Shown here piece after piece: positions 1 through 6,701 of a stretch of DNA of 8,897 nucleotides (position 1 is its first letter; each line of letters opens with the position of its first letter). This DNA is from JBQTIM01 sp052388135 (GTDB lineage Bacteria > Elusimicrobiota > Elusimicrobia > FEN-1173). The DNA lies in the NCBI GenBank assembly GCA_052388135.1, contig JBQTIM010000134.1:1-8897 (forward strand), in the 5' to 3' direction. The position numbers were made by a program, and so were the translations under genes. The notes under the pieces are model-generated. The model was not told the origin of the DNA. It saw only the letters and a program-made list of their open reading frames with translations, and did not search any database.

Positions 1-802
1 GGTGGTGCGACGGAAGGCCCTCAAGTTGGCCCTGCTGGGACTGGCCGTGGCGGCGCTGGGCTGCGTGCTTTACTCCGGCTCGCGCGCCGCTTACCTGGCG
101 GTGTTCGTGTTTTTGGCATACGTGTTCGCGACCTCTCGGCGCAAGGGGCGCCTGGCCGCGGCGGGAATCGTGGCCATCGGTTTGTCTCTGCCCTTTGTCC
201 CGGCGCAGTACAAGATGCGCTTTCAAACTCTTTTGACTGGGCAGGAGATCGAAGGACGGTCCATGGAGCGGCGCAAGGAAATTTTATTCGACGGGCTTCA
301 TGTTTTGAAAGAGTATCCCCTGGGCGTGGGCGTGGCGGCGTTTCCGACGGTCCGCATGCGCCTGTTCGGACGCAAGCAGGACACGCATAACCTTTATCTG
401 GAGGTGGCCACCAACCTGGGCGTCCAGGGGCTTGTGATTTTTCTTCTTCTGCTCCGGAAAATGCTGAAGACGTTTTCCGCGGCGCGCCGCTCTTTCGATG
501 CGCAGATCCGACGCTTGCAGGATTCTCTGAAAATTCGGGCTCCGGCGCGGGAGAACCTCGGCGTCTTCCGGGACCATTTGGAGGACCTTCGCCTGCTGCG
601 GGCCGCTTCGCTGGCGGGCACGGGCTACATCGTCATCCGCCTGGCCCTGGGCATGTTCGGCATGGACACTTATGAAATCTACTGGTGGATCGGGTCCGGC
701 CTGGCCATCGCGCTTTTCAATATGAACATCCGGTCGCTCCGGCTGACGGAGCGTCTTTTGGAGGCGCCGCCTCCGGTGGCGCTGGCGCAGGGGAAACCAT
801 GA
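1..802 (+). CDS. Wzy/O-antigen-ligase family membrane protein (Wzy_C type), 5' end cut off by the window
   Basis: This is the C-terminal part of a polytopic inner-membrane protein of the O-antigen polymerase/ligase superfamily, which joins lipid-linked sugar units at the periplasmic face. Seen, counting residues from the codon at base 2: hydrophobic segments at about 8-24 and 29-43, a Ser-Gly-Ser-Arg motif at 25-28 typical of the start of the Wzy_C region, a long loop carrying E-Y-P-L-G-V-G (104-110), then T-H-N-L-Y-L-E (128-134) with the characteristic His-Asn pair and N-L-G-V-Q-G, followed by further membrane segments at about 143-152, 204-218 and 225-240. Family members usually have 10-12 membrane segments, so the GTG at base 2 is probably not the true start and the gene continues to the left. 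Its stop overlaps the next start in an ATGA. Whether it polymerises or ligates cannot be told from sequence; polymerase is favoured by the EPS context. Confidence 0.88.
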   Translation, partial: VVRRKALKLALLGLAVAALGCVLYSGSRAAYLAVFVFLAYVFATSRRKGRLAAAGIVAIGLSLPFVPAQYKMRFQTLLTGQEIEGRSMERRKEILFDGLHVLKEYPLGVGVAAFPTVRMRLFGRKQDTHNLYLEVATNLGVQGLVIFLLLLRKMLKTFSAARRSFDAQIRRLQDSLKIRAPARENLGVFRDHLEDLRLLRAASLAGTGYIVIRLALGMFGMDTYEIYWWIGSGLAIALFNMNIRSLRLTERLLEAPPPVALAQGKP

Positions 803-2916
803 CCGCGGTTGCTCCCGCGCGGCAAGCCCTGCGGGCGGCCGACGGCTCCCGGCCGGAATTCCGCCTGGCGCTGTGCGCCGCCGGCGAAATTTACGGGGGC
901 GTGGAGGAATTCGTTTACACCTACGCCCGCCATTTGAAAGAGGAGCGCGGGCTGAACCCGGCCGTCGTCCTTTTCCATGAGGGACGGCTGGCCGACAAAC
1001 TTCGGCGGGCGGACGTTCCGCTTGAGATTGTGGACGTTCGGCCGGTTTCTTTGCGGACGGCGGTGCGCGGCCTTTCGGAGTGTTTTCGCCGGCGCGGCGC
1101 CGACCTCGTGCACGCCCACGGCTACAAGGCGGGCATTCTTTGCTCGCTGGCGGCGGGGCCGGAAACAGCTTTGCTCAAGACGGAGCATGGGGCGCCGGAG
1201 CCTTTCCGCGGATGGGCGGGCGCGAAAATGTCCGCTTACTTGACCCTCGACAAGCGCCTGACGGAATGGCGGGCGGACCGCGTGGTGTACGTCACCAAGG
1301 ATTTGAAGCGCCAGAAGCCCCTGCGGGTGCGCACGGGAGAAGCGGCTGTGATCCACAACGGCGCGCCGCTTCCTCCGCCCGAGGCCGGCCCTTCTCCGTT
1401 CGAACCGGGGTTTTTCCACGCGGGAACCGTGGGCCGCCTTTCGCCCGTGAAGGGGCAGGACGTGCTCCTGGAAGCCCTGGCGAAAACGGCGCCGGCCGAC
1501 CGCCTGCGCCTGCATATTTTCGGCGAGGGGCCCTTGGAAGCCAAGCTGAAGCGACGAACCCGCGCCCTGGGCCTGGAGGACCGCGTGCGTTTCTGGGGCT
1601 TCCAGAAAGATGTGCGGCGTTACATGGCCCATCTCGATGCCTTCGTCCTGCCGTCTCTGCACGAAGGACTGCCCTACACGCTTCTTGAAGCCATGGGTCT
1701 CGGCCTGCCCATCATCGCCTCCCGCGCGGGCGGTCCGGCCGAGATCCTCGAGCACGGCCGCACCGCCCTGCTTTGCCCGCCGGGCAACAGCCGCGCCCTG
1801 GCCAGAAGGATCCATCAGCTTTCCACCGACGAAGGCTTGCGCCGCCGCTTGGCCGCCAACGCCCGCCGGGCCGCCGCGGAGAAGTTCGGCGTGGCCGCCA
1901 TGGCCGACCGTTACTTGGAGATCTGCCGCGAGATCGTCAGGGAGAAAAAATCCGGAATGGCCTGGCTGAGCTGGGAACGCCATCGGCGAACGGTCCAACT
2001 GGCTTCGGCCTTGGGCGCCGAGCTGAGGATCCTGCCCAAGAGCCGGCGGCGGATTTTCAATCCCTGGGCGCCGATGTTCAAGTCGCTGATCGCTCTCCTG
2101 TTTTCCCGGGTTCGCCTTATTTTCGTTCAAAACCCCTCTTTGGCCTTGACGACGCTGGCCTGCGCCGTGAAGCCGCTCAAGGGTTACAAACTCGTGGCGG
2201 ACCTGCATTCCTATTTCACCTTGCACGTTCATCGTGCCGTCGGCTTGCGGAATAAGGTCTACAAGGCGCTGTCGCGTTTCTGCATCCGCCGGGCCGATCT
2301 CACCATCGTGACCAACGAGCCGCTCAAGGCCATGGTGGAATCCCTCGGCGGGCGGGCCTACGTCCTTCAGGACAAGCTTCCTCTCCTGCCGTCCGGCGAG
2401 AGGAAGCCATTGCGCGGCCGGCGCAACGTCGCTTTCGTTTGCACCTACAGCGCCGATGAGCCCTTGGCCGAGGTGCTGGAGGCCGCGCGCGGGCTGGAGG
2501 AAGGCGTGTGCCTTTACGTGACGGGCCGCTTTCCCCGCGGGTTCACGCGGACGGGCCTGCCGGCGAACGTGGAGCTCACCGGTTTTCTGGAGGAGGAGGA
2601 TTACGCGTCCCTCCTGACCTCCGCCGACGCCGTCATGGTGCTCACCACCCGCGAGCACACGCTGGTCTGCGGAGGCTACGAGGCCATGGCCCTGGGCAAG
2701 CCTCTGATCCTTTCGAACAAACGCGCCTTGCGGGATTATTTCGGGCCGGCGGCCGTTTACGTGGACAACGACGCCGCCTCCATCCGCCGCGGAATGACCG
2801 AGGCGGTGGAACGCGCCGCCGAACTGGAAAACCGGACGAGGGATGCGGCCCAGAAGTTGCGCTCCGACTGGAAAGAGCGCTTCGCCGGTCTGGCGAGAGC
2901 GCTGGAGGCCCTTTGA
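799..2916 (+). CDS. Tandem two-domain GT4-type glycosyltransferase (GT4-GT4 fusion), 705 aa
   Basis: Predicted cytoplasmic retaining glycosyltransferase with two complete GT-B-like units, probably adding sugars to the lipid-linked EPS repeat. Unit 1 (about residues 20-385) has an N-terminal G-G-V-E-E-F loop (33-38), H-A-H-G-Y-K-A (105-111), G-R-L-S-P-V-K-G-Q-D (212-221) and the EX7E signature E289...E297 in E-G-L-P-Y-T-L-L-E-A-M-G. Unit 2 (387-705) begins with M-A-W-L-S-W-E-R-H-R-R-T, typical of a free-standing GT4 N-terminus. It has Q-N-P-S (444-447), D-L-H-S-Y-F (468-473), and a weaker donor-site motif E619...E628 followed by A-M-A-L-G-K-P. The ATG at 799 is chosen because it forms ATGA with the previous stop and follows AGGGGA; the frame is open to 685, but that extension lies inside gene 1. 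A usual GT4 enzyme has 350-400 residues, so this is double length with almost no linker. A real fusion and a one-base error that merged two genes are both possible. Sugar specificity is unknown. Confidence 0.87.
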   Translation: MTAVAPARQALRAADGSRPEFRLALCAAGEIYGGVEEFVYTYARHLKEERGLNPAVVLFHEGRLADKLRRADVPLEIVDVRPVSLRTAVRGLSECFRRRGADLVHAHGYKAGILCSLAAGPETALLKTEHGAPEPFRGWAGAKMSAYLTLDKRLTEWRADRVVYVTKDLKRQKPLRVRTGEAAVIHNGAPLPPPEAGPSPFEPGFFHAGTVGRLSPVKGQDVLLEALAKTAPADRLRLHIFGEGPLEAKLKRRTRALGLEDRVRFWGFQKDVRRYMAHLDAFVLPSLHEGLPYTLLEAMGLGLPIIASRAGGPAEILEHGRTALLCPPGNSRALARRIHQLSTDEGLRRRLAANARRAAAEKFGVAAMADRYLEICREIVREKKSGMAWLSWERHRRTVQLASALGAELRILPKSRRRIFNPWAPMFKSLIALLFSRVRLIFVQNPSLALTTLACAVKPLKGYKLVADLHSYFTLHVHRAVGLRNKVYKALSRFCIRRADLTIVTNEPLKAMVESLGGRAYVLQDKLPLLPSGERKPLRGRRNVAFVCTYSADEPLAEVLEAARGLEEGVCLYVTGRFPRGFTRTGLPANVELTGFLEEEDYASLLTSADAVMVLTTREHTLVCGGYEAMALGKPLILSNKRALRDYFGPAAVYVDNDAASIRRGMTEAVERAAELENRTRDAAQKLRSDWKERFAGLARALEAL
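1945..1969 (+). other. Domain junction of the GT4-GT4 protein: A6 tract, internal ATG and out-of-frame TGA
   Basis: The junction holds six consecutive A at 1945-1950, an in-frame ATG at 1957-1959 that matches the natural N-terminus of unit 2, and a TGA at 1967-1969 in the frame reached by losing one A. With one A fewer, unit 1 would end normally and overlap the start of unit 2 by 13 bases, much like the other gene junctions in this operon. The nearest purine-rich stretch before the ATG (AGGGAG, 1939-1944) is 12 bases away, a long spacing for a ribosome binding site. Confidence 0.45.
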
Positions 2917-4055
2917 TGGTTTTTCTTTTTTGGCTCTGCGCCGGCGCCTTGCTTCTCACCTATCTGGGGTATCCCCTTCTGCTTTTGGTTGTGGGCGCCG
3001 CGCGCCGGCGGGCGGTCCGAAAGGCGGAGTTTTTCCCCTCCGTGAGCATCCTCATTTCGGCCTACAACGAGGAGGCGTGCCTGGCCGCGACGCTGGAGAA
3101 CAAGCTGGCACTACGCTATCCGGCCGACAAGCGGGAGATTCTCGTGGTTTCCGACGGCTCCACGGACCGCACCGCCGAGATCGCCCGGTCCTTCGCGCCC
3201 CGGGGCGTCCGACTGCTGGTGCAGGAAACGCGCGGCGGGAAAACGGCGGCCCTGAACCGCGCGGCCGCCGAAGCGGCGGGAGAGATTTTGGTTTTTTCCG
3301 ACGCCAATTCCCTTTATCACCCCGACGCCTTGGCGCGCCTGGCCGCCAACTTCCACGATCCGGACGTCGGCTACGTGACGGGCAAGATGGTCTACGTGGA
3401 CGACAAGAACACCTGGGTGGGAGCCGGTTGCGGCGTTTACATGCGCTATGAAAATCTTCTTCGCTCTCTGGAAACCCGCGTCGGTTCCGTGGTGGGCGTG
3501 GACGGCGGCGTGGACGCGGTGCGCAAGTCCCTTTACGAGCCCATGCGGCCCGACCTGCTGCCCGACCTGGTCCTTCCCCTGACGGTCATCGCCCAAGGGC
3601 GGCGGGTGGTGTACGAAGAAGAAGCGCTTCTGACCGAGCCCGCTCTCTCCGAGGCGGGCGACGAATGGAGCATGCGCATCCGCGTCATCCTGAGAAGCTT
3701 TCACGCCCTTTGGCACATGCGGCGGCTCTTCAATCCGCGCGCGTCCGGATTCTACGCGCTCCAGCTCCTCATTCACAAGGTCTTGCGCTATCTGGCGGGT
3801 TTTTTCCAGGCCGGCGCCTTGGCCTCGAATGTTTTCCTGGTGGACAGGGGCGGCGTCTACATCGCCGCGTATGTGGCCCAACTTTTTTTCTACGGCGGCG
3901 CGGCGGCCGGCGCCGTGCTCCACCGCCTGGACCTGAAGCTGAGGCCGCTCAACGACCTGTCGTATTTTTGCCTCCTGAATGGAGCGGCGGCGGCGGCGTT
4001 TTGGAAATTTTTAAAAGGCGAGAAACGTTCCCTTTGGGTTCCGCGGAAAGGTTGA
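2916..4055 (+). CDS. Membrane-anchored family 2 glycosyltransferase (GT-A fold), 379 aa
   Basis: Inverting-type processive-like glycosyltransferase, expected at the inner membrane with its catalytic domain in the cytoplasm, using a nucleotide sugar to extend the EPS precursor. Seen: an N-terminal hydrophobic helix (about 3-27); S-I-L-I-S-A-Y-N-E-E (44-53); nucleotide-binding D80 in S-D-G-S-T-D; the T-R-G-G-K-T-A-A-L-N segment (105-114); the D129-A-N metal/donor motif; G-V-D-G-G-V-D-A-V-R (194-203); D217 in P-D-L-V-L-P-L as likely catalytic base; and M-R-I-R-V-I-L-R (253-260) where related enzymes have R-R-x-R-I. Hydrophobic segments near 300-320, 326-345 and 355-370 suggest C-terminal membrane helices. 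The length is normal for the family. The ATG is chosen because the preceding stop shares a base with it (TGATG) and GGAGG lies 7 bases upstream (2904-2908); the frame is open further upstream, but that region is gene 2. Exact sugar and acceptor are unknown. Confidence 0.92.
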   Translation: MVFLFWLCAGALLLTYLGYPLLLLVVGAARRRAVRKAEFFPSVSILISAYNEEACLAATLENKLALRYPADKREILVVSDGSTDRTAEIARSFAPRGVRLLVQETRGGKTAALNRAAAEAAGEILVFSDANSLYHPDALARLAANFHDPDVGYVTGKMVYVDDKNTWVGAGCGVYMRYENLLRSLETRVGSVVGVDGGVDAVRKSLYEPMRPDLLPDLVLPLTVIAQGRRVVYEEEALLTEPALSEAGDEWSMRIRVILRSFHALWHMRRLFNPRASGFYALQLLIHKVLRYLAGFFQAGALASNVFLVDRGGVYIAAYVAQLFFYGGAAAGAVLHRLDLKLRPLNDLSYFCLLNGAAAAAFWKFLKGEKRSLWVPRKG

Positions 4056-4056
4056 T

Positions 4057-5736
4057 ATGGGGTTCGAGCCAAGACAGCGCCTTCTCGAAAAATCTTCGCG
4101 TCGCGTCGGGCCGGCGGCCTTGTGCGCCCTGCTGGCGTTGTCCGCGGGCGGGACTCTCCGCGCCGCGCCGACCGTCACCAACGTCACCGGGGAGACGGGA
4201 CACGGCGGGACGCTCACGCTGCGCGGCGCCGGGTTCGGCACGCACGGCGATTTTCATCCGTCCGGCGGAAAGCTCCTGCATCTGTTCGACGATTTCAACG
4301 ACGGAGATTTGCTCTCCAACCCGTACGAGACGTGGCAGGTGTTCGCCTCCGGCAACGGCGCTGTGGATTACCAATGCCAGAGGCCGCGCACGTCCTTGCC
4401 CGGCGATTGCTATTACCGCCGAAAATCCGTGGGCCTGGGAAACCTTTTTGTGAAATCCGGAAACCACGGCGAGTATTACTCGTCTTTCTACATGCGCCTT
4501 TCGGAAGGGTTCAACGTCTCCAGCGGGCCGGGCACGAAGCAATTCAAGATCGTCCGCCTCACGAGCGTCAACAAGCCCGTGAACTTCTATCCGGCCATCG
4601 GCGCGGGAGACGGATTTCATTTCATGATCGAGAACACCAAGCCCATCGTGGTGCGGCACCAGCTCCAGCTGGGCTCCATCCCCGACCGTCCGTCGGGCTG
4701 GAACCACCTGGCGGTCTACTACAAGAAGTCGTCCACGGCCAACTCCAACGACGGCCATTGCCGCGTCTGGTGGAACCATCGCTTGGTTTTTGACTGGCGG
4801 ACCCATTTTCAAAACCCGGCCAACAATCCGTCCAGCGCGCCCGGCTACCCCATTCAGGGAGATTTCGACACGGACGGCGCCGATTTGGCTCAGGACTGGT
4901 CCATCGGCAATTATTTCAGCAGCGCCTCCCCCTCCACCTGGGTGGATTTCGACGACGTGTATTTAAGCCACACTTTGGCCCGGGTGGAGCTGGGCAACGC
5001 TCCCTCCTACGAGGCTTGCTCCGTGCTGGAGGCGCAAATTCCCTTGGAATGGTCGGATCGCTCCATCCGCGTGCAGGTGAACGCGGGCGCCCACCGGTCG
5101 GGATTCCCGGCCTATGTTTACGTGACGGACGCGCGGGGCGCCGTGAACCCGGCCGGCTATCCGCTGAGCGTGGGCCAGCCCGTGGCGGCCGCGGGAGCGC
5201 CGCTGGTGAGGATCGAGGCGCCGGAGGACACGACCGTGGACGCTCGGCGCATCGCCGTGGGCTTGAGCGGCACCGCCGACGGCGAAGCCGACATCGTGCG
5301 GGTCACCTGGTCCACGGACCGGGGCGCCTCGGGCTCCGCCAGCGGAACGACGGATTGGAGCATCAGCGACGTGCCCCTGGGCGTCGGTCGCAACATCGTC
5401 ACGGTCAAAGCCCAGGACGCTTCGGGCCGCGTGGGCACGGCGGAGCTGGAGTTCATGCGCGGCGGCGAGGCGGCGGAGGGCGGACTCAAACCGGCGCAGA
5501 AATTTTTGGCGCCCACGGCCGGGCCTCAGGGCGATATGGTTTTCGGCAAGGCCGTGCAGGTGGAGGTGCTGGACCAGGACGGCCGCCTGGTGTTCTCCAA
5601 GAGCGATCCCAACGGCGGCATCGTGTGGGACGGGCGGGACGCCTCCGGCAACATCGTCCCCTCCGGCGTCTACATCTGCAAGATCAAAGGTCCCGGAGGC
5701 GAGATGGCTTATCATTCGGTGGCGGTGGTGAAATGA
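4057..5736 (+). CDS. Secreted multidomain surface protein: IPT/TIG-like start, ConA-like jelly roll, Ig-like domain, FlgD-like C-terminus
   Basis: No named gene is recognised. The 559-residue product has a Sec-type signal peptide: R15-R16, a hydrophobic core at about 17-31, and a likely cleavage near A-A-P (36-38). Domains in order: a short IPT/TIG-like strand pair (38-62, ending G-A-G-F-G-T); a probable concanavalin-like jelly roll (about 75-310; landmarks F-D-D-F-N-D-G, W-N-H-L-A-V-Y-Y, V-W-W-N and the closing F-D-D-V-Y-L at 298-303); a beta-rich unit (about 310-373) with I-P-L-E-W-S-D and A-Y-V-Y-V-T-D; a bacterial Ig-like unit (about 383-467) with G-T-T-D-W; and a FlgD-like Ig unit (about 497-559) with I-V-W-D-G-R-D-A-S-G and P-S-G-V-Y-I. 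It ends in a hydrophilic tail, with no PEP-CTERM motif and no final membrane helix. GGAAAGG ends 5 bases before the ATG, which is one base after the previous stop. Lying between the GT2 and the exosortase, it may bind or modify the polysaccharide (inference). No catalytic residues could be assigned; lyase-like activity is possible. Confidence 0.88.
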   Translation: MGFEPRQRLLEKSSRRVGPAALCALLALSAGGTLRAAPTVTNVTGETGHGGTLTLRGAGFGTHGDFHPSGGKLLHLFDDFNDGDLLSNPYETWQVFASGNGAVDYQCQRPRTSLPGDCYYRRKSVGLGNLFVKSGNHGEYYSSFYMRLSEGFNVSSGPGTKQFKIVRLTSVNKPVNFYPAIGAGDGFHFMIENTKPIVVRHQLQLGSIPDRPSGWNHLAVYYKKSSTANSNDGHCRVWWNHRLVFDWRTHFQNPANNPSSAPGYPIQGDFDTDGADLAQDWSIGNYFSSASPSTWVDFDDVYLSHTLARVELGNAPSYEACSVLEAQIPLEWSDRSIRVQVNAGAHRSGFPAYVYVTDARGAVNPAGYPLSVGQPVAAAGAPLVRIEAPEDTTVDARRIAVGLSGTADGEADIVRVTWSTDRGASGSASGTTDWSISDVPLGVGRNIVTVKAQDASGRVGTAELEFMRGGEAAEGGLKPAQKFLAPTAGPQGDMVFGKAVQVEVLDQDGRLVFSKSDPNGGIVWDGRDASGNIVPSGVYICKIKGPGGEMAYHSVAVVK

Positions 5737-6701
5737 AGCCGGGCGGGCGGCCGGCGGATCTTTCGGCGTTCCAAGCCGGGCGTCCCGGATCGTGGGACGG
5801 ACCGGCGGGGCCGGCTCCCTCTCTCGGGCGAGGCGGCGGGGGGGCGCCTCGTTCCGTGTTCGGGAGAAAGCCGGAGGCGAAGTGGATGGCCGCCGCGGGC
5901 GCGTTGTTCGCCGCGCTCTTCTGGCCGGCCTTGGAAAGTCTGGGCCGCGCCTGGATGTCGGACCCCGACAGCTCCCATTGTCTCTTGGTGCCCTTGATGT
6001 CCGCCTATCTCATTTGGTCCCGCCGCGCGGAGCTGGCGGCGGTGCCTGTCAAAAGCGCGGGAGCCGGATTGGCGATTTTAGCCGGAAGCCTTCTGCTGTA
6101 CACCGTCAGCCATTGGGGCGGCATCGAGCTGGGCCGGCGGGCGGCCATCGTCTCGGCTTTGAACGGCGCCGCGCTCTACAATTTCGGATGGGGAGTTTAC
6201 CGCCGCATCCTGTTCCCCATGTTGTTCCTGTTCCTCATGATCCCGGTGCCGGTGAGCGTGATGAGCCTGGTGTCTTTTCCCCTCCAACTGTTCGCCACCG
6301 AATGGTCGGCCCGCCTGCTGGGCTTCCTCAATGTGCCCGTGGCTCACGCGGGGAACCTGCTCAGGTTCCCCCAGGGCACGCTGGAGGTGGTGGAGGCTTG
6401 CAGCGGCATCCGGTCCCTGCTGTCGTTCCTGACCCTGGCGCTCTTCTTCGCCTACAAAAGCGAGGGCCGGTGGCCGGCCAAGGCGATCCTCACCGTTTCC
6501 GCGGTCCCCATCGCCCTGGCGGCCAACGTCCTGCGCATCACCATCAGCGGCGTGGCGGCGTATGTCTACGGAGTGAAAGTGGCCCAGGGATTTTTGCACG
6601 ATTTCTCTGGTTTCGCCCTCTTCATCCTCGGCCTGGCCGTTTTCTTCCTGGAAGCGCGGGCGCTGGAAAACCTGTTCGGCCGGAAGGCGGCGGCGTCGTG
6701 A
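5733..6701 (+). CDS. xrt: Exosortase (EpsH/Xrt family transmembrane transpeptidase-like protease), 322 aa
   Basis: Exosortases are multi-pass inner-membrane cysteine enzymes thought to cleave and re-anchor proteins bearing PEP-CTERM-type tails, usually encoded with EPS genes. The family signature is complete: G-N-L-L-R-F-P-Q-G-T-L-E-V-V-E-A-C-S-G-I-R-S-L with the catalytic Cys at 223, A-N-V-L-R-I with the conserved Arg at 268, and H289-D-F-S-G-F. About seven or eight hydrophobic segments lie between residues 52 and 306. The first ATG makes an ATGA overlap with the preceding stop, but the first 48 or so residues are hydrophilic, Gly/Pro-rich and unlike the family. A better ribosome binding site (GGAGG, 5873-5877) precedes an in-frame ATG at 5886 by 8 bases, and a GTG at 5856 would leave basic residues before the first membrane helix. 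The enzyme identity is firm; the start is not. The subtype cannot be fixed by eye. Confidence 0.93.
   Translation: MKPGGRPADLSAFQAGRPGSWDGPAGPAPSLGRGGGGAPRSVFGRKPEAKWMAAAGALFAALFWPALESLGRAWMSDPDSSHCLLVPLMSAYLIWSRRAELAAVPVKSAGAGLAILAGSLLLYTVSHWGGIELGRRAAIVSALNGAALYNFGWGVYRRILFPMLFLFLMIPVPVSVMSLVSFPLQLFATEWSARLLGFLNVPVAHAGNLLRFPQGTLEVVEACSGIRSLLSFLTLALFFAYKSEGRWPAKAILTVSAVPIALAANVLRITISGVAAYVYGVKVAQGFLHDFSGFALFILGLAVFFLEARALENLFGRKAAAS
5781..5814 (+). repeat. Two adjacent short inverted repeats before the exosortase core
   Basis: CGTCCC (5781-5786) pairs perfectly with GGGACG (5794-5799) around a 7-base loop. Directly after it CCGGC (5802-5806) pairs with GCCGG (5810-5814) around a 3-base loop. 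No T-run follows, so this is not a classical intrinsic terminator. If the exosortase starts at 5856 or 5886, the hairpins would sit in the mRNA leader between gene 4 and the exosortase and could affect mRNA processing or translation. In DNA this GC-rich, such short stems also arise by chance. Confidence 0.35.
5873..5888 (+). promoter_or_regulatory. Shine-Dalgarno plus ATG: candidate internal start of the exosortase
   Basis: GGAGG at 5873-5877 is followed after 8 bases by ATG at 5886-5888, in frame with the exosortase. This is a stronger initiation site than the one before the ATG at 5733, which has only GGTGG-type purines. Starting here would begin the protein right at its first membrane helix and leave a 5737-5885 untranslated gap. 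Confidence 0.4.

Noticed and set aside
1945..1950. Programmed -1 ribosomal slippage site at A6
   Set aside because: The zero-frame arrangement (G AAA AAA) does not form a proper X-XXY-YYZ heptamer, and the TGA near the seam lies in the other frame; a plain indel or true fusion explains the data better.
679..2658. Very long open frame (659 codons) on the minus strand opposite the GT4-GT4 gene
   Set aside because: It mirrors a GC-rich plus-strand gene with clear motifs, its product is a low-complexity Arg/Gly/Gln/His-rich string without recognisable domains, and stop codons are rare in such antisense frames.
3111..3923. Minus-strand open frame opposite the GT2 gene
   Set aside because: Its composition is typical of antisense translation (His/Gly/Arg/Val-rich), it has no domain, and the plus strand encodes a complete GT2 enzyme.
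3949..4812. Minus-strand open frame across the GT2/secreted-protein junction
   Set aside because: It spans two coupled plus-strand genes and shows no motif or plausible ribosome binding context; treated as a shadow frame.
5792..6697. Upstream in-frame extension of EpsI through the exosortase gene
   Set aside because: The frame is open but encodes Arg/Gly/Pro-rich nonsense out of frame with the exosortase; the GTG at 6698 gives a normal EpsI N-terminus.
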